From SMYC01 sp963578475 (GTDB lineage Bacteria; Acidobacteriota; Vicinamibacteria; Marinacidobacterales; SMYC01), in NCBI GenBank assembly GCA_963578475.1, contig CAUZCL010000007.1, positions 74,922 to 138,921 on the forward strand: 64,000 bases of DNA, given 5' to 3'. Of the stretch, positions 29,001 to 37,288 are shown piece by piece. Within the stretch, counting starts at the first letter, position 1; every line of letters begins with the position of its first letter. The notes beneath the pieces were generated by a model, which saw only the letters and a program-made list of their open reading frames with translations, did not search any database and was not told where the DNA came from. Both the position numbers and the translations under genes were made by a program.

Positions 29001-30438
29001 GCGTCTCGACGAAAAAGGGAACCTCTTCATCGTAGGCCGGTCGAAAGAGATGATCGTCGACAAAAACGGCAAGAATGTCTATCCGGACGAGCTCGAAGAG
29101 CTCTATGCCGACGAGAGCCTCATCAAAGAGCTCGCCGTCATTGGCCTTCCCGACGGCGCCGGCGAGCGTGTTGCCGCGGTCGTCGTGCCTAAAAAAGACA
29201 CAGAGATAGACAATATCGAGAAGAAGATCGTGGACCATTTTCACGCGGTGTCCGAGAAGCTTCCTCTCTATAAACGCGTGAAGCTCTACGAAGTGCGCGC
29301 GGAAGAACTCCCGCGAACGGCGACGCGCAAGGTCAGACGGCACGAGCTCGTCACGTGGCTTCAGGAAAAACGCGAGCTCGAAACGCGCACGGCATCCGTT
29401 TCCGAAGCTGAAAAAGAGTGGCTCCTCGACGTCGTGGCTCGCGTGGCAGAAAAACCGCGCGACGCCGTCCATCTCGACGTGAGCCTCGGCGAGCTTGGCT
29501 ATGACAGCCTCATGTATAGCGAGCTCGCGGTCGCCATCGAGACGCGTACCGGAGAGAGCCTTACGGCCGAAGTGTTGATGTCGCTTTCCGGTATTCGGGA
29601 GCTTGCGGACAGCCTTAGGAGCCGGCCGAAAGGGCGCGCGCGCAAAAAGAAAGCCACCAAAGCCGATACTGAAACTGGCAAGGTCGAGCTCACGCCCGCC
29701 CTTCAAGAGCTTGGCCGCAAAGGGCTCGCTGCCGTGCAGCATTGGTTCTACCACGAAGCGCTCGACCCCGAGTTCAACGGCCGAGCGAACATTCCCGACT
29801 ACACGCACTTCATCGTTGTCGCCAATCATTCGTCACATCTCGATATGGGTCTCGTAAAGATGGCGCTCGGCCGAGCGGGCGACAACCTCGTGGCGCTCGC
29901 AGCTGCGGATTACTTCTTCGACAACAAGATCAAGCGCACGATCTTCGAGAACTTCACGAACCTCGTTCCGATGGAGCGGAAAGGACCGCTCCGGAAATCG
30001 TTCGAGTGGGCGTTCCATCTTCTCGAGCAGGGCAACAACGTGCTCATCTTCCCGGAAGGCACGCGCTCGCGGACGGGCGTGATGCAGCCATTCCAGCGCG
30101 GGATTGGGCACCTCGCTCTGCGCGCCAAGGTGGGTATCTTGCCGATCCACCTGTGGACGCATGCCGCGCTCCCACCGGGTACGTGGTACCCGCAATGTCG
30201 CGAGGTGAGCGCCAGCATCGGGCCGTTTCTCTCTTACGACACTTTCGTGCGGGTCTCGGCGGGTTTGCCGCGCTCCCTCGCGGAGCGCTCGGTGGCCGCG
30301 CTCGCCCAACGGATCGTGGAGCACCAACGCGACGCGACGCAGGTCCACCTCGATGTGGAGATCGAGAACGTGCGGTCCCGCTTCGCCGAGGAGCGCAAAG
30401 CGAAGCAGCCCGTCACCGTCGGAAAAGCAGATGACTAA
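26071..30438 (+). CDS. ElbD-like multidomain enzyme: acyl reductase, AMP ligase, ACP, acyltransferase
   Basis: A 1455-residue fusion. Residues 1-370 form a fatty-acyl reductase-like Rossmann domain (LLGGTGFLGK at 19-28; YTYTKSLGE near 278). About 550-1110 form an acyl-adenylating ligase with IFTSGTTGNPKGVMLTH and GWLFTGDLGRLDEKGNLF. An acyl-carrier domain near 1145 has the phosphopantetheine serine in LGYDSLMYSEL. About 1210-1420 is a PlsC acyltransferase with NHSSHLD and FPEGTRSRTG. This matches the layout of myxobacterial ElbD, which makes fatty-acid-derived ether lipids. The GTG start lies 3 bp after the DUF2088 gene; the end overlaps the next gene by 8 bp. Confidence 0.88.
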   Translation: MSENPIDLEKTFDGRRIFLLGGTGFLGKVCLSMLLDRFENVGRVYLMVRASTEEESEKRFWDTVVPSPALDPLRTRHGKDLQNFLREKIVVVGGDITHEHLGLGAERAREIACDIDVLLNSSGRVTFNPPLDAALKTNVNGTLNTIAFARQMKRPALLHVSTCFVAGNRSGEIWENEPLLGYFPRRTEEESEFSVEKEIDDCERLAARVKDEARDKSLADRFRENARKRFLEEGRDPGDERAMNLAIARERKNWTRSRLTELGIRKARDWGWPNIYTYTKSLGEQLVAAEEGMARAIVRPAIVESALEFPFPGWNEGFTTTAPLVRMAMRGQNLFPVNTNVILDVIPVDMVASAVLAIVAQTIVEEPALVYQVSSGDTNPSRLGRLVDLLGLFKRQYFKEKSSGGRLLNDIAARMEAQAVKPESFEKYSMPLLHKATKELSKTLGKISARQVGPLAPLFEQAKDAVERFQAFTQEGEEQYHTFRPFIVDNNYVFRADNTRALFERLEQDGRKLVFEPEAIDWYDYWLNVHLPGLRKWVFPRFDEDEKPKAKRIYTYKNLIELFDACTRNHRGRVAMRIKRNGREERYTYGDFRECALRAAAFLQDKGVKNGDRIALFSENSPEWGMTYFGIVRTGAAVIPLEKDIATEEIVRLLGHGEARAIAISPEFLSKHPELRDTLDKAVDLWTFDEIYALTPEATEQKRVAGLPKSVSASSTASIIFTSGTTGNPKGVMLTHRNFTSLIAKLLSVYDLTHEDGMLSVLPLHHSFEFTTGFLLPLSRGAQITYLTEVTGEKLSRELRRGHVTCIVGVPTLWDLLKRRTLSRFSDKSERLEELVSFAIDANYLLREESPLNLGPLLFLPIHAAFGGRIRYLISGASALSESTLKTFRGLGFNLNEGYGLTEASPVLTVTRPEEGVVSGSVGQPLPGIEIKIHEPNRRGVGEVTARGPNVMAGYYGNEKATKEALRDGWLFTGDLGRLDEKGNLFIVGRSKEMIVDKNGKNVYPDELEELYADESLIKELAVIGLPDGAGERVAAVVVPKKDTEIDNIEKKIVDHFHAVSEKLPLYKRVKLYEVRAEELPRTATRKVRRHELVTWLQEKRELETRTASVSEAEKEWLLDVVARVAEKPRDAVHLDVSLGELGYDSLMYSELAVAIETRTGESLTAEVLMSLSGIRELADSLRSRPKGRARKKKATKADTETGKVELTPALQELGRKGLAAVQHWFYHEALDPEFNGRANIPDYTHFIVVANHSSHLDMGLVKMALGRAGDNLVALAAADYFFDNKIKRTIFENFTNLVPMERKGPLRKSFEWAFHLLEQGNNVLIFPEGTRSRTGVMQPFQRGIGHLALRAKVGILPIHLWTHAALPPGTWYPQCREVSASIGPFLSYDTFVRVSAGLPRSLAERSVAALAQRIVEHQRDATQVHLDVEIENVRSRFAEERKAKQPVTVGKADD

Positions 30439-31414
30439 AACGCTCGTCACGGGCGCGACCGGCTTTCTAGGCACGCACCTTCTATCGTGTCTCGCGGATC
30501 GTGAAGTCCGCGTGCTTGTGCGGGGAAGTCGTGCGGTCGAAAACGTGGAGATCGTGGAAGGCTCGATTCTGGACAAAGAGGCGGTCGAGCGCGCCGTCGA
30601 CGACGTGGAGGAAATCTACCACCTCGCGGGAAAGGTGTCGCGCGACCCGGAAGATGTCCGCGAGCTCTATCGCGTGCACGTGGAAGGGACGACGCTTCTA
30701 TGCCGCTCTGCGAAGGCGGCCGGCGTGAAGCGCATCGTGCTCGCCTCGACGAGCGGAACCATCGCTGTGACCGAGGATGGCGAAACGTTTCCCGACGAGA
30801 GCGCGCCCGTGCCGCTTAAGCTCATCGGCGGTTGGCCGTACTACACGAGCAAGCTCTACCAAGAAGACGCCGCGAAGCGCGAATGTGAAGGCGGCCCGGA
30901 GCTCGTGATTTTGAACCCCAGCCTTCTCCTCGGCCCCGGTGACCAGCGGGTCTCCTCCACCGAGGACGTCTTGAAGTTTCTAGCGGGCGATATCCCGGTG
31001 ATCCCGCCCGGGGGCATGAATTTCGTCGACGCGCGCGACGTCGCCGAAGCGATGGAAAGCGCGATGCGGCGTGGCCGACCAGGACAGCGCTATTTGCTAG
31101 GAGGCCCGAACTGGGCTTTCGTGACATTTCTTGAGCGTCTCGGGCGCATGAGCAAGGTGAAAGCGCCGAAGCTCAAGCTTCCCGCCGCGATCTACAGCTT
31201 TGCGGGACAAGCGGTGGACGCGCTCTATCGGCAGTGGGACATGGCGCCGCCCGTCGATCGGATCAGTGTCGAGATGGGCCGGCGCTTCTGGTATTTGGAC
31301 TGCAGCAAGGCGGAGCGCGAGCTGGGTTTTCGTGCAAGGGATCCGTACGAAACGCTTTATGACACCGTCGCCTACATCAAGAAGGAGCTTCTCGGTGAAG
31401 CCGTTCTTTCCTAG
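30431..31414 (+). CDS. NAD-dependent epimerase/dehydratase-family reductase
   Basis: Extended short-chain dehydrogenase, 327 residues. The dinucleotide site is TKTLVTGATGFLGTHLL at the N-terminus, the catalytic tyrosine and lysine are in WPYYTSKLYQE, and LNPSLLLGPGDQRVSST is typical of dihydroflavonol-reductase and sugar-epimerase-like members. The ATG overlaps the end of the ElbD-like gene by 8 bp, so translation is coupled. It probably reduces or modifies an intermediate of the same lipid pathway and occupies the position of elbE in the comparison locus. Confidence 0.85.
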   Translation: MTKTLVTGATGFLGTHLLSCLADREVRVLVRGSRAVENVEIVEGSILDKEAVERAVDDVEEIYHLAGKVSRDPEDVRELYRVHVEGTTLLCRSAKAAGVKRIVLASTSGTIAVTEDGETFPDESAPVPLKLIGGWPYYTSKLYQEDAAKRECEGGPELVILNPSLLLGPGDQRVSSTEDVLKFLAGDIPVIPPGGMNFVDARDVAEAMESAMRRGRPGQRYLLGGPNWAFVTFLERLGRMSKVKAPKLKLPAAIYSFAGQAVDALYRQWDMAPPVDRISVEMGRRFWYLDCSKAERELGFRARDPYETLYDTVAYIKKELLGEAVLS

Positions 31415-31421
31415 CGGCAGC

Positions 31422-31688
31422 ATGTGTAGAAATATCAAAACACTCTTCAATTTCGAGCCTCCGGCGACGGAAGAGGAGATCCAGGCAGCGTCGCTTCAGT
31501 TCGTGCGCAAGCTGAGTGGCTTCAACAAGCCGTCGAGAGTCAATGAAGCTGCTTTCGAGCGCGCGGTGGACGACGTCGCGCGCGTCGCCGAGAAGCTTCT
31601 CGACGCGCTCGTCACGAAAGCGCCGTCCCGCAACCGGCAGGTCGAGGCTCAAAGAGCCCGTGCGCGAGCAGCGGCACGCTTTGGCTGA
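31422..31688 (+). CDS. DUF2277 family protein
   Basis: A small 88-residue protein beginning MCRNIKTLFNFEPPATEEEI, the characteristic DUF2277 opening, followed by QAASLQFVRKLSGFNKPSR and an alanine/arginine-rich C-terminus. The function is unknown. It follows the epimerase gene by 7 bp and is probably the last gene of the lipid operon, though DUF2277 is widespread and may be unrelated to lipids. Confidence 0.85.
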   Translation: MCRNIKTLFNFEPPATEEEIQAASLQFVRKLSGFNKPSRVNEAAFERAVDDVARVAEKLLDALVTKAPSRNRQVEAQRARARAAARFG

Positions 31689-31752
31689 CACATCTAGACA
31701 GACCTTCCAAGCAGCGTGCTAGATGGTCCAAAATCTCATATACAATGCGCCC

Positions 31753-31869
31753 ATGATCGGCAGGACGTTCTCCCACTACAAGATCCTCGACAAGCTCGGG
31801 GGTGGGTGGGGGCCGTGCTTTTATAGCGATATCGGATCGTTTTCTGGAGGGGAAATTCGTCATGACTAG
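31753..31869 (+). pseudogene. N-terminal stub of a Ser/Thr protein kinase
   Basis: The frame starts MIGRTFSHYKILDKLGGG, the usual opening of bacterial Hanks-type kinases up to the glycine-rich loop. It then runs into unrelated sequence and stops after 38 residues. The rest of the kinase is missing, so this is a remnant left by a deletion. A second stub of the same kind lies at 43.8 kb. Confidence 0.6.
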
Positions 31870-33190
31870 GCTCCCGTTTCTCGTGCTCGTGACGGTCTCG
31901 CTCGGCATAGGCATCACAGCGGCTGACGACATCACGTTCACCAAGGACATCGAGCCCATCTTGCAGCGTGAGTGCCAGGACTGTCATCGGTCCAGTCAAA
32001 TCGCACCCATGTCCTTCATGACCTACGAAGAAACCCGGCCGTGGGCGCAGTCCATCCGCGAAGCGGTCTCCCGCCGTGAGATGCCGCCGTGGCACGCTGA
32101 TGCGAGCCACAACGAGTTCATGAACGATCGACGCTTGAGCGAGGCGGAGATCGACACGATCGTCAGCTGGGTTGATGACGGTGCCAAGCACGGAAAGCTT
32201 GCCGACGCGCCGACGCCTGGACGATCGGAACGCCCGACGGTGTCTACCCAATGGAGGAGGCCTACGAAATCGGACCGGAAGGTGCCGACGAGTACATTTA
32301 TTTTCGCGTCCCACTCGACTTCGACGAAGAGCGCTTCGTCCAATCGCTCGAAGTCATGCCCGGAAATCGGGCCGTCGTGCATCACGTGATCGTCTATGTG
32401 CAACCGAAGACTTTAGGGACGCTCTCGAGAACCGATGTTTCACGATTCAACCGCATGGCGAAGGAAGAGTTTTTTTACGGCGACGGCGATACGATCCGGG
32501 TACGCGAGGCCGCTCTTGTCCGCGACGATGGCTGTGCGGTGCCCAACGGTGGCTCGGCGCTCAGCGGAGACGCGACCGGCGGCCGGCGCGCATTGATCGC
32601 AGGGTTTGTCCCCGGTGGTCGAGGCGACGTCTGGCCGGAAGGCACCGGCCGGCTCGGAGTTGCTGTTCCAAATCCATTACACCAAAACGGGTAGTGTCGA
32701 GCTCGATCGGACGAGCGTTGGCCTCAAGTTCACCAAGAAACCACCGGAGAAGATTGTGCGCGCGCGTTGGGTGCAGAACTACTACTTCACCATCCCGGCC
32801 GGAGCCGCCGATCACGAAGTCACCGGCTGTTATACCTTCGACAAGGACGTGCACCTCTACTCTTACTTCCCCCACATGCATCTGCGCGGGAAAGACATGA
32901 CGATGACCGCAATCTTCCCGAACGGGGAAAAGAAGACGCTCTTGAAGGTGCCGCGCTACGACTTCAATTGGCAGCACACCTATCTATTGAAAGAGCCCAT
33001 CGCTATCCCGAGCGGAACGCGCATTCTCGTCACGGCCCATTTCGACAACTCCAAACGCAACGCGTTCAATCCGGACCCGACCGCCACCGTGCGTTGGGGC
33101 GATCCGACCTACGACGAGATGATGATCGGCGGGATGGACTACACGATCGATGAGGAAAAACTGACGGGCCCGACCGAGGATCATCCCTAG
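31862..33190 (+). pseudogene. Frameshifted c-type cytochrome / copper monooxygenase-like protein
   Basis: Three successive frames together encode one secreted protein. The first (from 31862) has a signal peptide and a haem-type motif ILQRECQDCHRSSQIAPM with MPPWHADASH. The second (about 32213-32645) has NRAVVHHVIVYVQPKTLG. The third carries FPHMHLRGKDMTMTAIFPNG, the His-Met-His site typical of ascorbate-dependent copper type II monooxygenase-like proteins. One frameshift lies near 32215 and another near 32645. The motifs are otherwise well preserved, which suggests recent inactivation or two indel errors. Confidence 0.75.
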
Positions 33191-34098
33191 GGAAAAGGTA
33201 TCCGCACTCTGAGCGCCGCCGGCTCGATCGTGAAGCGGGCGGGCAGGCGGCCTACCGACTCCCCGTCGACCTCGACGCGTATTTCACGTGCAGGGTCGAC
33301 GGGACGCGCTTCGAGCGACTCGAGCGAGCCTTGCTCGACCTCAGCAATAGCCCCGTGCGCGCCCCAGTAGAGCAGCGTCGCGCGGCTCAGTAGCTTCAAC
33401 GGCGACATTTTCTTGACGATGACGATCGCGAGCTTGCCGTCCGTGAGCTCAGCCTTGGGCGCCATCTTCATCCCGCCTCCAAAAAAACGGCCGTTATGGA
33501 GTGAGACAGTCGTGATGGCCACGCGGCGCGGCGGCCTCCCGTCCGCTGAAAGCTCTACGTCGGGATGCTCGAACGATAGCGCGGCCCGCATGGTCTGGCT
33601 TGCATAGCTTCCTTTGGATTTGCTCGACTGGTTTACCCGGCGGACGACCTCCGCGCTCAGACCGAACGACGCAGCGTTCACGAAGCTTAGGGACTCACCT
33701 CCGGAGCAGGTCACGCGCCCGACATCGATTGGCGTCGTGTGCCCCAACCTCAGACCGCGGGCCGCGTCCGCGAGCCGGGCCGGAGTCGAGAGCGAGCGGA
33801 CGAAGTCACCACCTGTCCCGTGAGGTAGAACGCCCAGCTCACACGGGGCGCCTGAGTTCAGGATCCCGCGCGCGGTCTCAGATATCGTTCCGTCGCCACC
33901 GAAGGTGAGCAATAGACGCCGGCCGCGCTCAGCTTCCTCGCGTGCGAGAACGCTTGCATGGCCCGAAGCCTCCGTGAAGCGGCGCTCGAACGGGCCGAAA
34001 TGAGCCCTAATCGTTGCTGCCGCGGAGGGCCAATCGCGGGCTCCGGCGCCGCCTCGGGAGGCCGGATTTACGATGACGAGCGGTAAGTCGCTACCCAT
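33187..34098 (-). CDS. Diacylglycerol kinase-family lipid kinase
   Basis: A 303-residue DAGK/YegS-type kinase that phosphorylates a diacylglycerol-like lipid or sphingoid substrate. The N-terminus is LVIVNPASRGGAGARDW; the nucleotide motif is LLLTFGGDGTISE; LGVLPHGTGGDFVRSL follows. It is convergent with the monooxygenase pseudogene, overlapping its stop by 4 bp, and divergent from a CDP-alcohol phosphotransferase. The pairing suggests phospholipid metabolism. Confidence 0.88.
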   Translation of the reverse strand: MGSDLPLVIVNPASRGGAGARDWPSAAATIRAHFGPFERRFTEASGHASVLAREEAERGRRLLLTFGGDGTISETARGILNSGAPCELGVLPHGTGGDFVRSLSTPARLADAARGLRLGHTTPIDVGRVTCSGGESLSFVNAASFGLSAEVVRRVNQSSKSKGSYASQTMRAALSFEHPDVELSADGRPPRRVAITTVSLHNGRFFGGGMKMAPKAELTDGKLAIVIVKKMSPLKLLSRATLLYWGAHGAIAEVEQGSLESLEARPVDPAREIRVEVDGESVGRLPARFTIEPAALRVRIPFP

Positions 34099-34209
34099 TC
34101 CAGGGGATTCTACCAGCTGTCAGAGCTGTTCTAAACTGTGCTAAAGTGGCGCTTTCGCTGCGGTGTCCGAGAAATCCGCCGCGCTCCACTTTCGAAGCAG
34201 GAGGAGAGT

Positions 34210-34992
34210 TTGGGCGTCAAAGCGAGCACGCTTCCTGAGCGGCCGGGGTTTAAGGAGATACTGCGTGCTATCGCCGTGACGCTCTCCAAGTTTGTCGCAG
34301 GGGTCTTTGGTTTTGCGCGGGACAGCATCGCCCGCGGCATCATCCGTGTCGGCATCCCCGTGAACGCGGTCACCCTGACGGGCCCGGTCGCGGTCTCGCT
34401 CATCTTCATGCCCATGTATTTCGGGACCCAGTGGCTGGCTGGCCTCGTTCTCATCGCGGCCGGGGCCTTCGACATGCTCGATGGCGCCGTGGCACGCATT
34501 TCCCGTGGATCCACTAAGTTCGGCGGCTTTTTGGACTCCGTGACCGACCGTTATACCGACTTCCTGATGCTCTTCGGGATTCTCATGTACCTGCTCCGTT
34601 TCGTACACGGCCCGGAGCGCTTGCTCTACTTGGTTTTATGGGGTGTCACGACGGCGGGAACGGCAACGACGTCTTATATCCGTGCACGGGCTGAAAACGA
34701 GATCCCCGAATGCAAAGTGGGTTTCATGGAGCGCGCCGAGCGCACGGTGACCATCATCATCGGCCTCTTGGCGGGGAACGTTCACATAACGCTCTGGGTC
34801 CTGGCGTTTTTCAGCACGCTCATCGGCATCCAGAGGATTCTCTACACCCGCCTGATCATGGAGAACCGTGAGCCGAAAGGCCAGTTCTGGTACTGGCGCT
34901 ACCCGCGTCTGACCGCGCCCCATTTCACACTCTGCGCGGCGCTCATCTTGTTCCTCATCATTGGCCACCTCGTCATCCCTCGACCCTCGTAG
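34210..34992 (+). CDS. CDP-alcohol phosphatidyltransferase family protein
   Basis: Integral membrane enzyme that transfers a phosphatidyl group from CDP-diacylglycerol to an alcohol such as inositol or inositol phosphate; 260 residues. The signature is DMLDGAVARISRGSTKFGGF followed by LDSVTDRYTD. About six membrane helices are visible. The TTG at 34210 is chosen because AGGAGG (34199-34204) lies 5 bp upstream; the frame is open further back to 34138. An inositol-3-phosphate synthase lies 3 kb downstream, so inositol-phospholipid synthesis is plausible. Confidence 0.85.
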   Translation: MGVKASTLPERPGFKEILRAIAVTLSKFVAGVFGFARDSIARGIIRVGIPVNAVTLTGPVAVSLIFMPMYFGTQWLAGLVLIAAGAFDMLDGAVARISRGSTKFGGFLDSVTDRYTDFLMLFGILMYLLRFVHGPERLLYLVLWGVTTAGTATTSYIRARAENEIPECKVGFMERAERTVTIIIGLLAGNVHITLWVLAFFSTLIGIQRILYTRLIMENREPKGQFWYWRYPRLTAPHFTLCAALILFLIIGHLVIPRPS

Positions 34993-35016
34993 GAGGACCG
35001 AGCCACCGCGGTCAAT

Positions 35017-35304
35017 TTACTCGACGTAGCTATAACCGCAGGTCTCGCAACTCCAAACATCACCTTGCTTGTACATCAGGGCGCCGCATTGCGGGCAAGC
35101 CCGCGTCTCTTCTTCGGCCGAATCGTCCTCCTCGAAGAGGTCGTCTTCGTTCGGCTCTTCCGGCTCCTGCTCCTTATCCTTCGGGTCCTCTTGTTGAGGC
35201 TCTTGAGCGCGGGCGAGCGTGCTGACACCGCCCATACTGACGATGCTGGCGATGGCAAACCCGGCATTCTTCAACAAAGCGCGCCGCGTGAGTTCTTCTG
35301 TCAT
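35017..35304 (-). CDS. Exported small zinc-ribbon protein
   Basis: A 95-residue protein with a twin-arginine-like leader (TRRALLKNAGFAIASIVSMG, then TLARA). A strongly acidic Glu/Asp linker follows (about residues 35-68), and then a C-terminal zinc ribbon with two knuckles, CPQCG and CETCG, 15 residues apart. Such rubredoxin-like ribbons behind an export signal are unusual. Tat export would fit a folded metalloprotein. Function unknown. Confidence 0.75.
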   Translation of the reverse strand: MTEELTRRALLKNAGFAIASIVSMGGVSTLARAQEPQQEDPKDKEQEPEEPNEDDLFEEDDSAEEETRACPQCGALMYKQGDVWSCETCGYSYVE

Positions 35305-35358
35305 GGGTCTGGACTCTCCGTGCTTATTGTACTCTGTCGCAGAAATTTGTGTGCCTCC

Positions 35359-36600
35359 TCAAGCGAGAGTGCGGAGAAGCGCAACCGCTTCTTTCAACGC
35401 AGCGTTGACACGATGGCGTTTGGCGAGAATCTGGAGATCCCATTCCGCGACCTTCCGCATGTCGCGCTTCATCGGCGCGTCGAGGCGGTCGAACACATCC
35501 CGATAGTCGCAAAGCGCCCCTTCGGTGTCTCCGTTGGCGAGGCGCGCGAGCGCAAGCATCAAACCTTGGCGCGGCGAGCGCTTTGGGTCCATCGATTGCG
35601 CCTTCTCGAAACACGTGATGGCCTCGTCGTAACGACCTTCCAAATACCGAACGCTCGCCAGGTTGTAATGGCCGAAAACGAAATCGGGTGCAAGCGACAA
35701 AACCTGCTCGAAAGCGGCCGCGGCGTCGTCAAGCTTTCCCTGATCTCGAAAAGTCACACCCAGGTTCGAGTGGAGCGCGTGACTGAGCGGGTCGAGCTCC
35801 ACCGCGCGGCGGAGCGTCCGAGCGGCCTCATCGAGCTGCTGCATCTCGCCGAGCGCGGCGCCCAAGTTCGCCCAGGCCGACGCGAACTCGGGCAGAAGCT
35901 CGGTCGTCCGGCGAAACGCGGCGAGTGCGCCCTCCATGTCGTTTGTCTGGATCAGGGCTTTGCCGAGCTCGTAATGCGCGGCCGGTAGGTCCGGGTCGAT
36001 CTCGATCGCTGTTTTCAAACACGCGACGGCGTGCTTGGGCTCCTTACGAGAAAGCCCGGACACAAACGATACCGCGGCGAAAACGTGGCCGAGCGCGCCG
36101 CTCTCATCGATATGAAGCGCCTGGATTGGAGGGGTGCTGGTTCTCGCCTGCTCGTCGGGCACGCGGCGAATCTCGAAACGACTCGCGAGGCCGCGCTGCG
36201 CGATCAAATCGCCCGCGCGGGATTCAAGCGCGGTGGCGATAACCGCGAGAGGCTTGCCTTCGGAGGCGAGCTGAGTGAGCTTGGGCAGCACATAGAGAGG
36301 CGTCCCCGCACAGCCCATGCTCTCGTAGAAACCGGCATCGAGCCTCGGTGCGTAGAGCGTCCTTTCTCCTAAAAGCTCCGGCGGGCTCAGCTCGTGTATG
36401 ACGATCGGGAGCGGGGGACGGCTGGGTGGCGAGAGGACGTCACCTGAGAGCTCGCCGCGCGCGGCCCTTTCGAGCGCAGTCTGATCCGCGCCGACGAACA
36501 AGATCCAGGGACGATCGGTCTGGACCCGCGGACTTGCGACGGGCTCAAAATCGACCGCTGCCGAAGCGTGGAGATTGGAGCGGGTCCAATCGAGCGGCAT
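35359..36600 (-). CDS. Tetratricopeptide-repeat protein
   Basis: A 413-residue protein. The first about 190 residues form an unrecognised domain without a signal peptide. The C-terminal half has at least five TPR units (for example ACLKTAIEIDPDLPAAHYEL, SAWANLGAALGEMQQLDEAA, ALHSNLGVTFRDQGKLDDAA). The ATG at 36600 overlaps the stop of the upstream gene (TGATG), which decides the start and indicates coupling. It is the third gene of the ferredoxin operon, so it may scaffold that system. Confidence 0.8.
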   Translation of the reverse strand: MPLDWTRSNLHASAAVDFEPVASPRVQTDRPWILFVGADQTALERAARGELSGDVLSPPSRPPLPIVIHELSPPELLGERTLYAPRLDAGFYESMGCAGTPLYVLPKLTQLASEGKPLAVIATALESRAGDLIAQRGLASRFEIRRVPDEQARTSTPPIQALHIDESGALGHVFAAVSFVSGLSRKEPKHAVACLKTAIEIDPDLPAAHYELGKALIQTNDMEGALAAFRRTTELLPEFASAWANLGAALGEMQQLDEAARTLRRAVELDPLSHALHSNLGVTFRDQGKLDDAAAAFEQVLSLAPDFVFGHYNLASVRYLEGRYDEAITCFEKAQSMDPKRSPRQGLMLALARLANGDTEGALCDYRDVFDRLDAPMKRDMRKVAEWDLQILAKRHRVNAALKEAVALLRTLA

Positions 36601-37277
36601 CAGCCGGTTCGGTGCGAGCACTCGTTGAGGAGGCGACAGGATCGAGTGGTGTTGAAGATGCCGCAACTGCAAAAGCGCGCCATGTAGGCTGAGGCTTCCT
36701 CCGGGGTGCGCCGGCTTTGTTTCACCCAGTCGATCATTTTCTTCGCGAGGCTGAACGAGATCATCCCGTGACCACACATCGTTGCGAGCGATAGAGTCGC
36801 GCGGTCGGGGAGCTTATCGAGCACTCCGAAGAAACCCAGCGAATATTCGACGCTGTGCCGGGTAATGCCGGCTTGCTTCGCGATCTCTGCGGCGCTATCG
36901 ATCAGCGCGCTGATATTGACGGACAGACCGAGATCGGCTTTCTTGATGTCGACGAGAAAAGCCTTGAGTGCTTTGGGGTCGTCGAACACCGCGGAGACCA
37001 CCGTTGGTTGGTTGATGTTCATAACGACGCTCTCGGGGTCGCGCTCGTCTTTCCGAAACCAATGCGCGAGCGGGTTGAGCCTCTTCGACGGCCGGTAGAC
37101 GCCACCCTGCGTGGCGTCACCGAGATTGATCGGACCATGTTTCTGAGCGATCCTCAGAAACGTTTTGAACTTCTCGACTGAGCCTTCATCGTTGATGCCG
37201 CGGGCGGTCATGGCGAAGACGATGTAGTCGTCTTTCAAGGTCTCGGGGGCACCGTAGCGATGAAGAGTGTTAGTCAC
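36600..37277 (-). CDS. Unknown 225-residue protein with C-terminal cysteines
   Basis: I do not recognise this family. It begins MTNTLHRYGAPETLKDDYIV and looks soluble and globular, with alternating helices and strands. Towards the C-terminus it has ATMCGHGMISFSLAKKMIDW and then FCSCGIFNTTRSCRLLNECS, which gives five clustered cysteines that could bind a metal or an Fe-S centre. It lies 11 bp after a ferredoxin-domain gene and is coupled to a TPR gene. A redox or metal role is inferred only from context and cysteines. Confidence 0.75.
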   Translation of the reverse strand: MTNTLHRYGAPETLKDDYIVFAMTARGINDEGSVEKFKTFLRIAQKHGPINLGDATQGGVYRPSKRLNPLAHWFRKDERDPESVVMNINQPTVVSAVFDDPKALKAFLVDIKKADLGLSVNISALIDSAAEIAKQAGITRHSVEYSLGFFGVLDKLPDRATLSLATMCGHGMISFSLAKKMIDWVKQSRRTPEEASAYMARFCSCGIFNTTRSCRLLNECSHRTG

Positions 37278-37288
37278 GGTCTACTTGG

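Noticed and set aside
27238..29829. Long minus-strand frames opposite the ElbD-like gene
   Set aside because: Shadow frames of a GC-rich coding strand, without motifs or ribosome-binding sites.
32172..32900. 242-codon plus-strand frame in the monooxygenase region
   Set aside because: It is an arginine-rich shadow frame; the protein motifs lie in the other frames.
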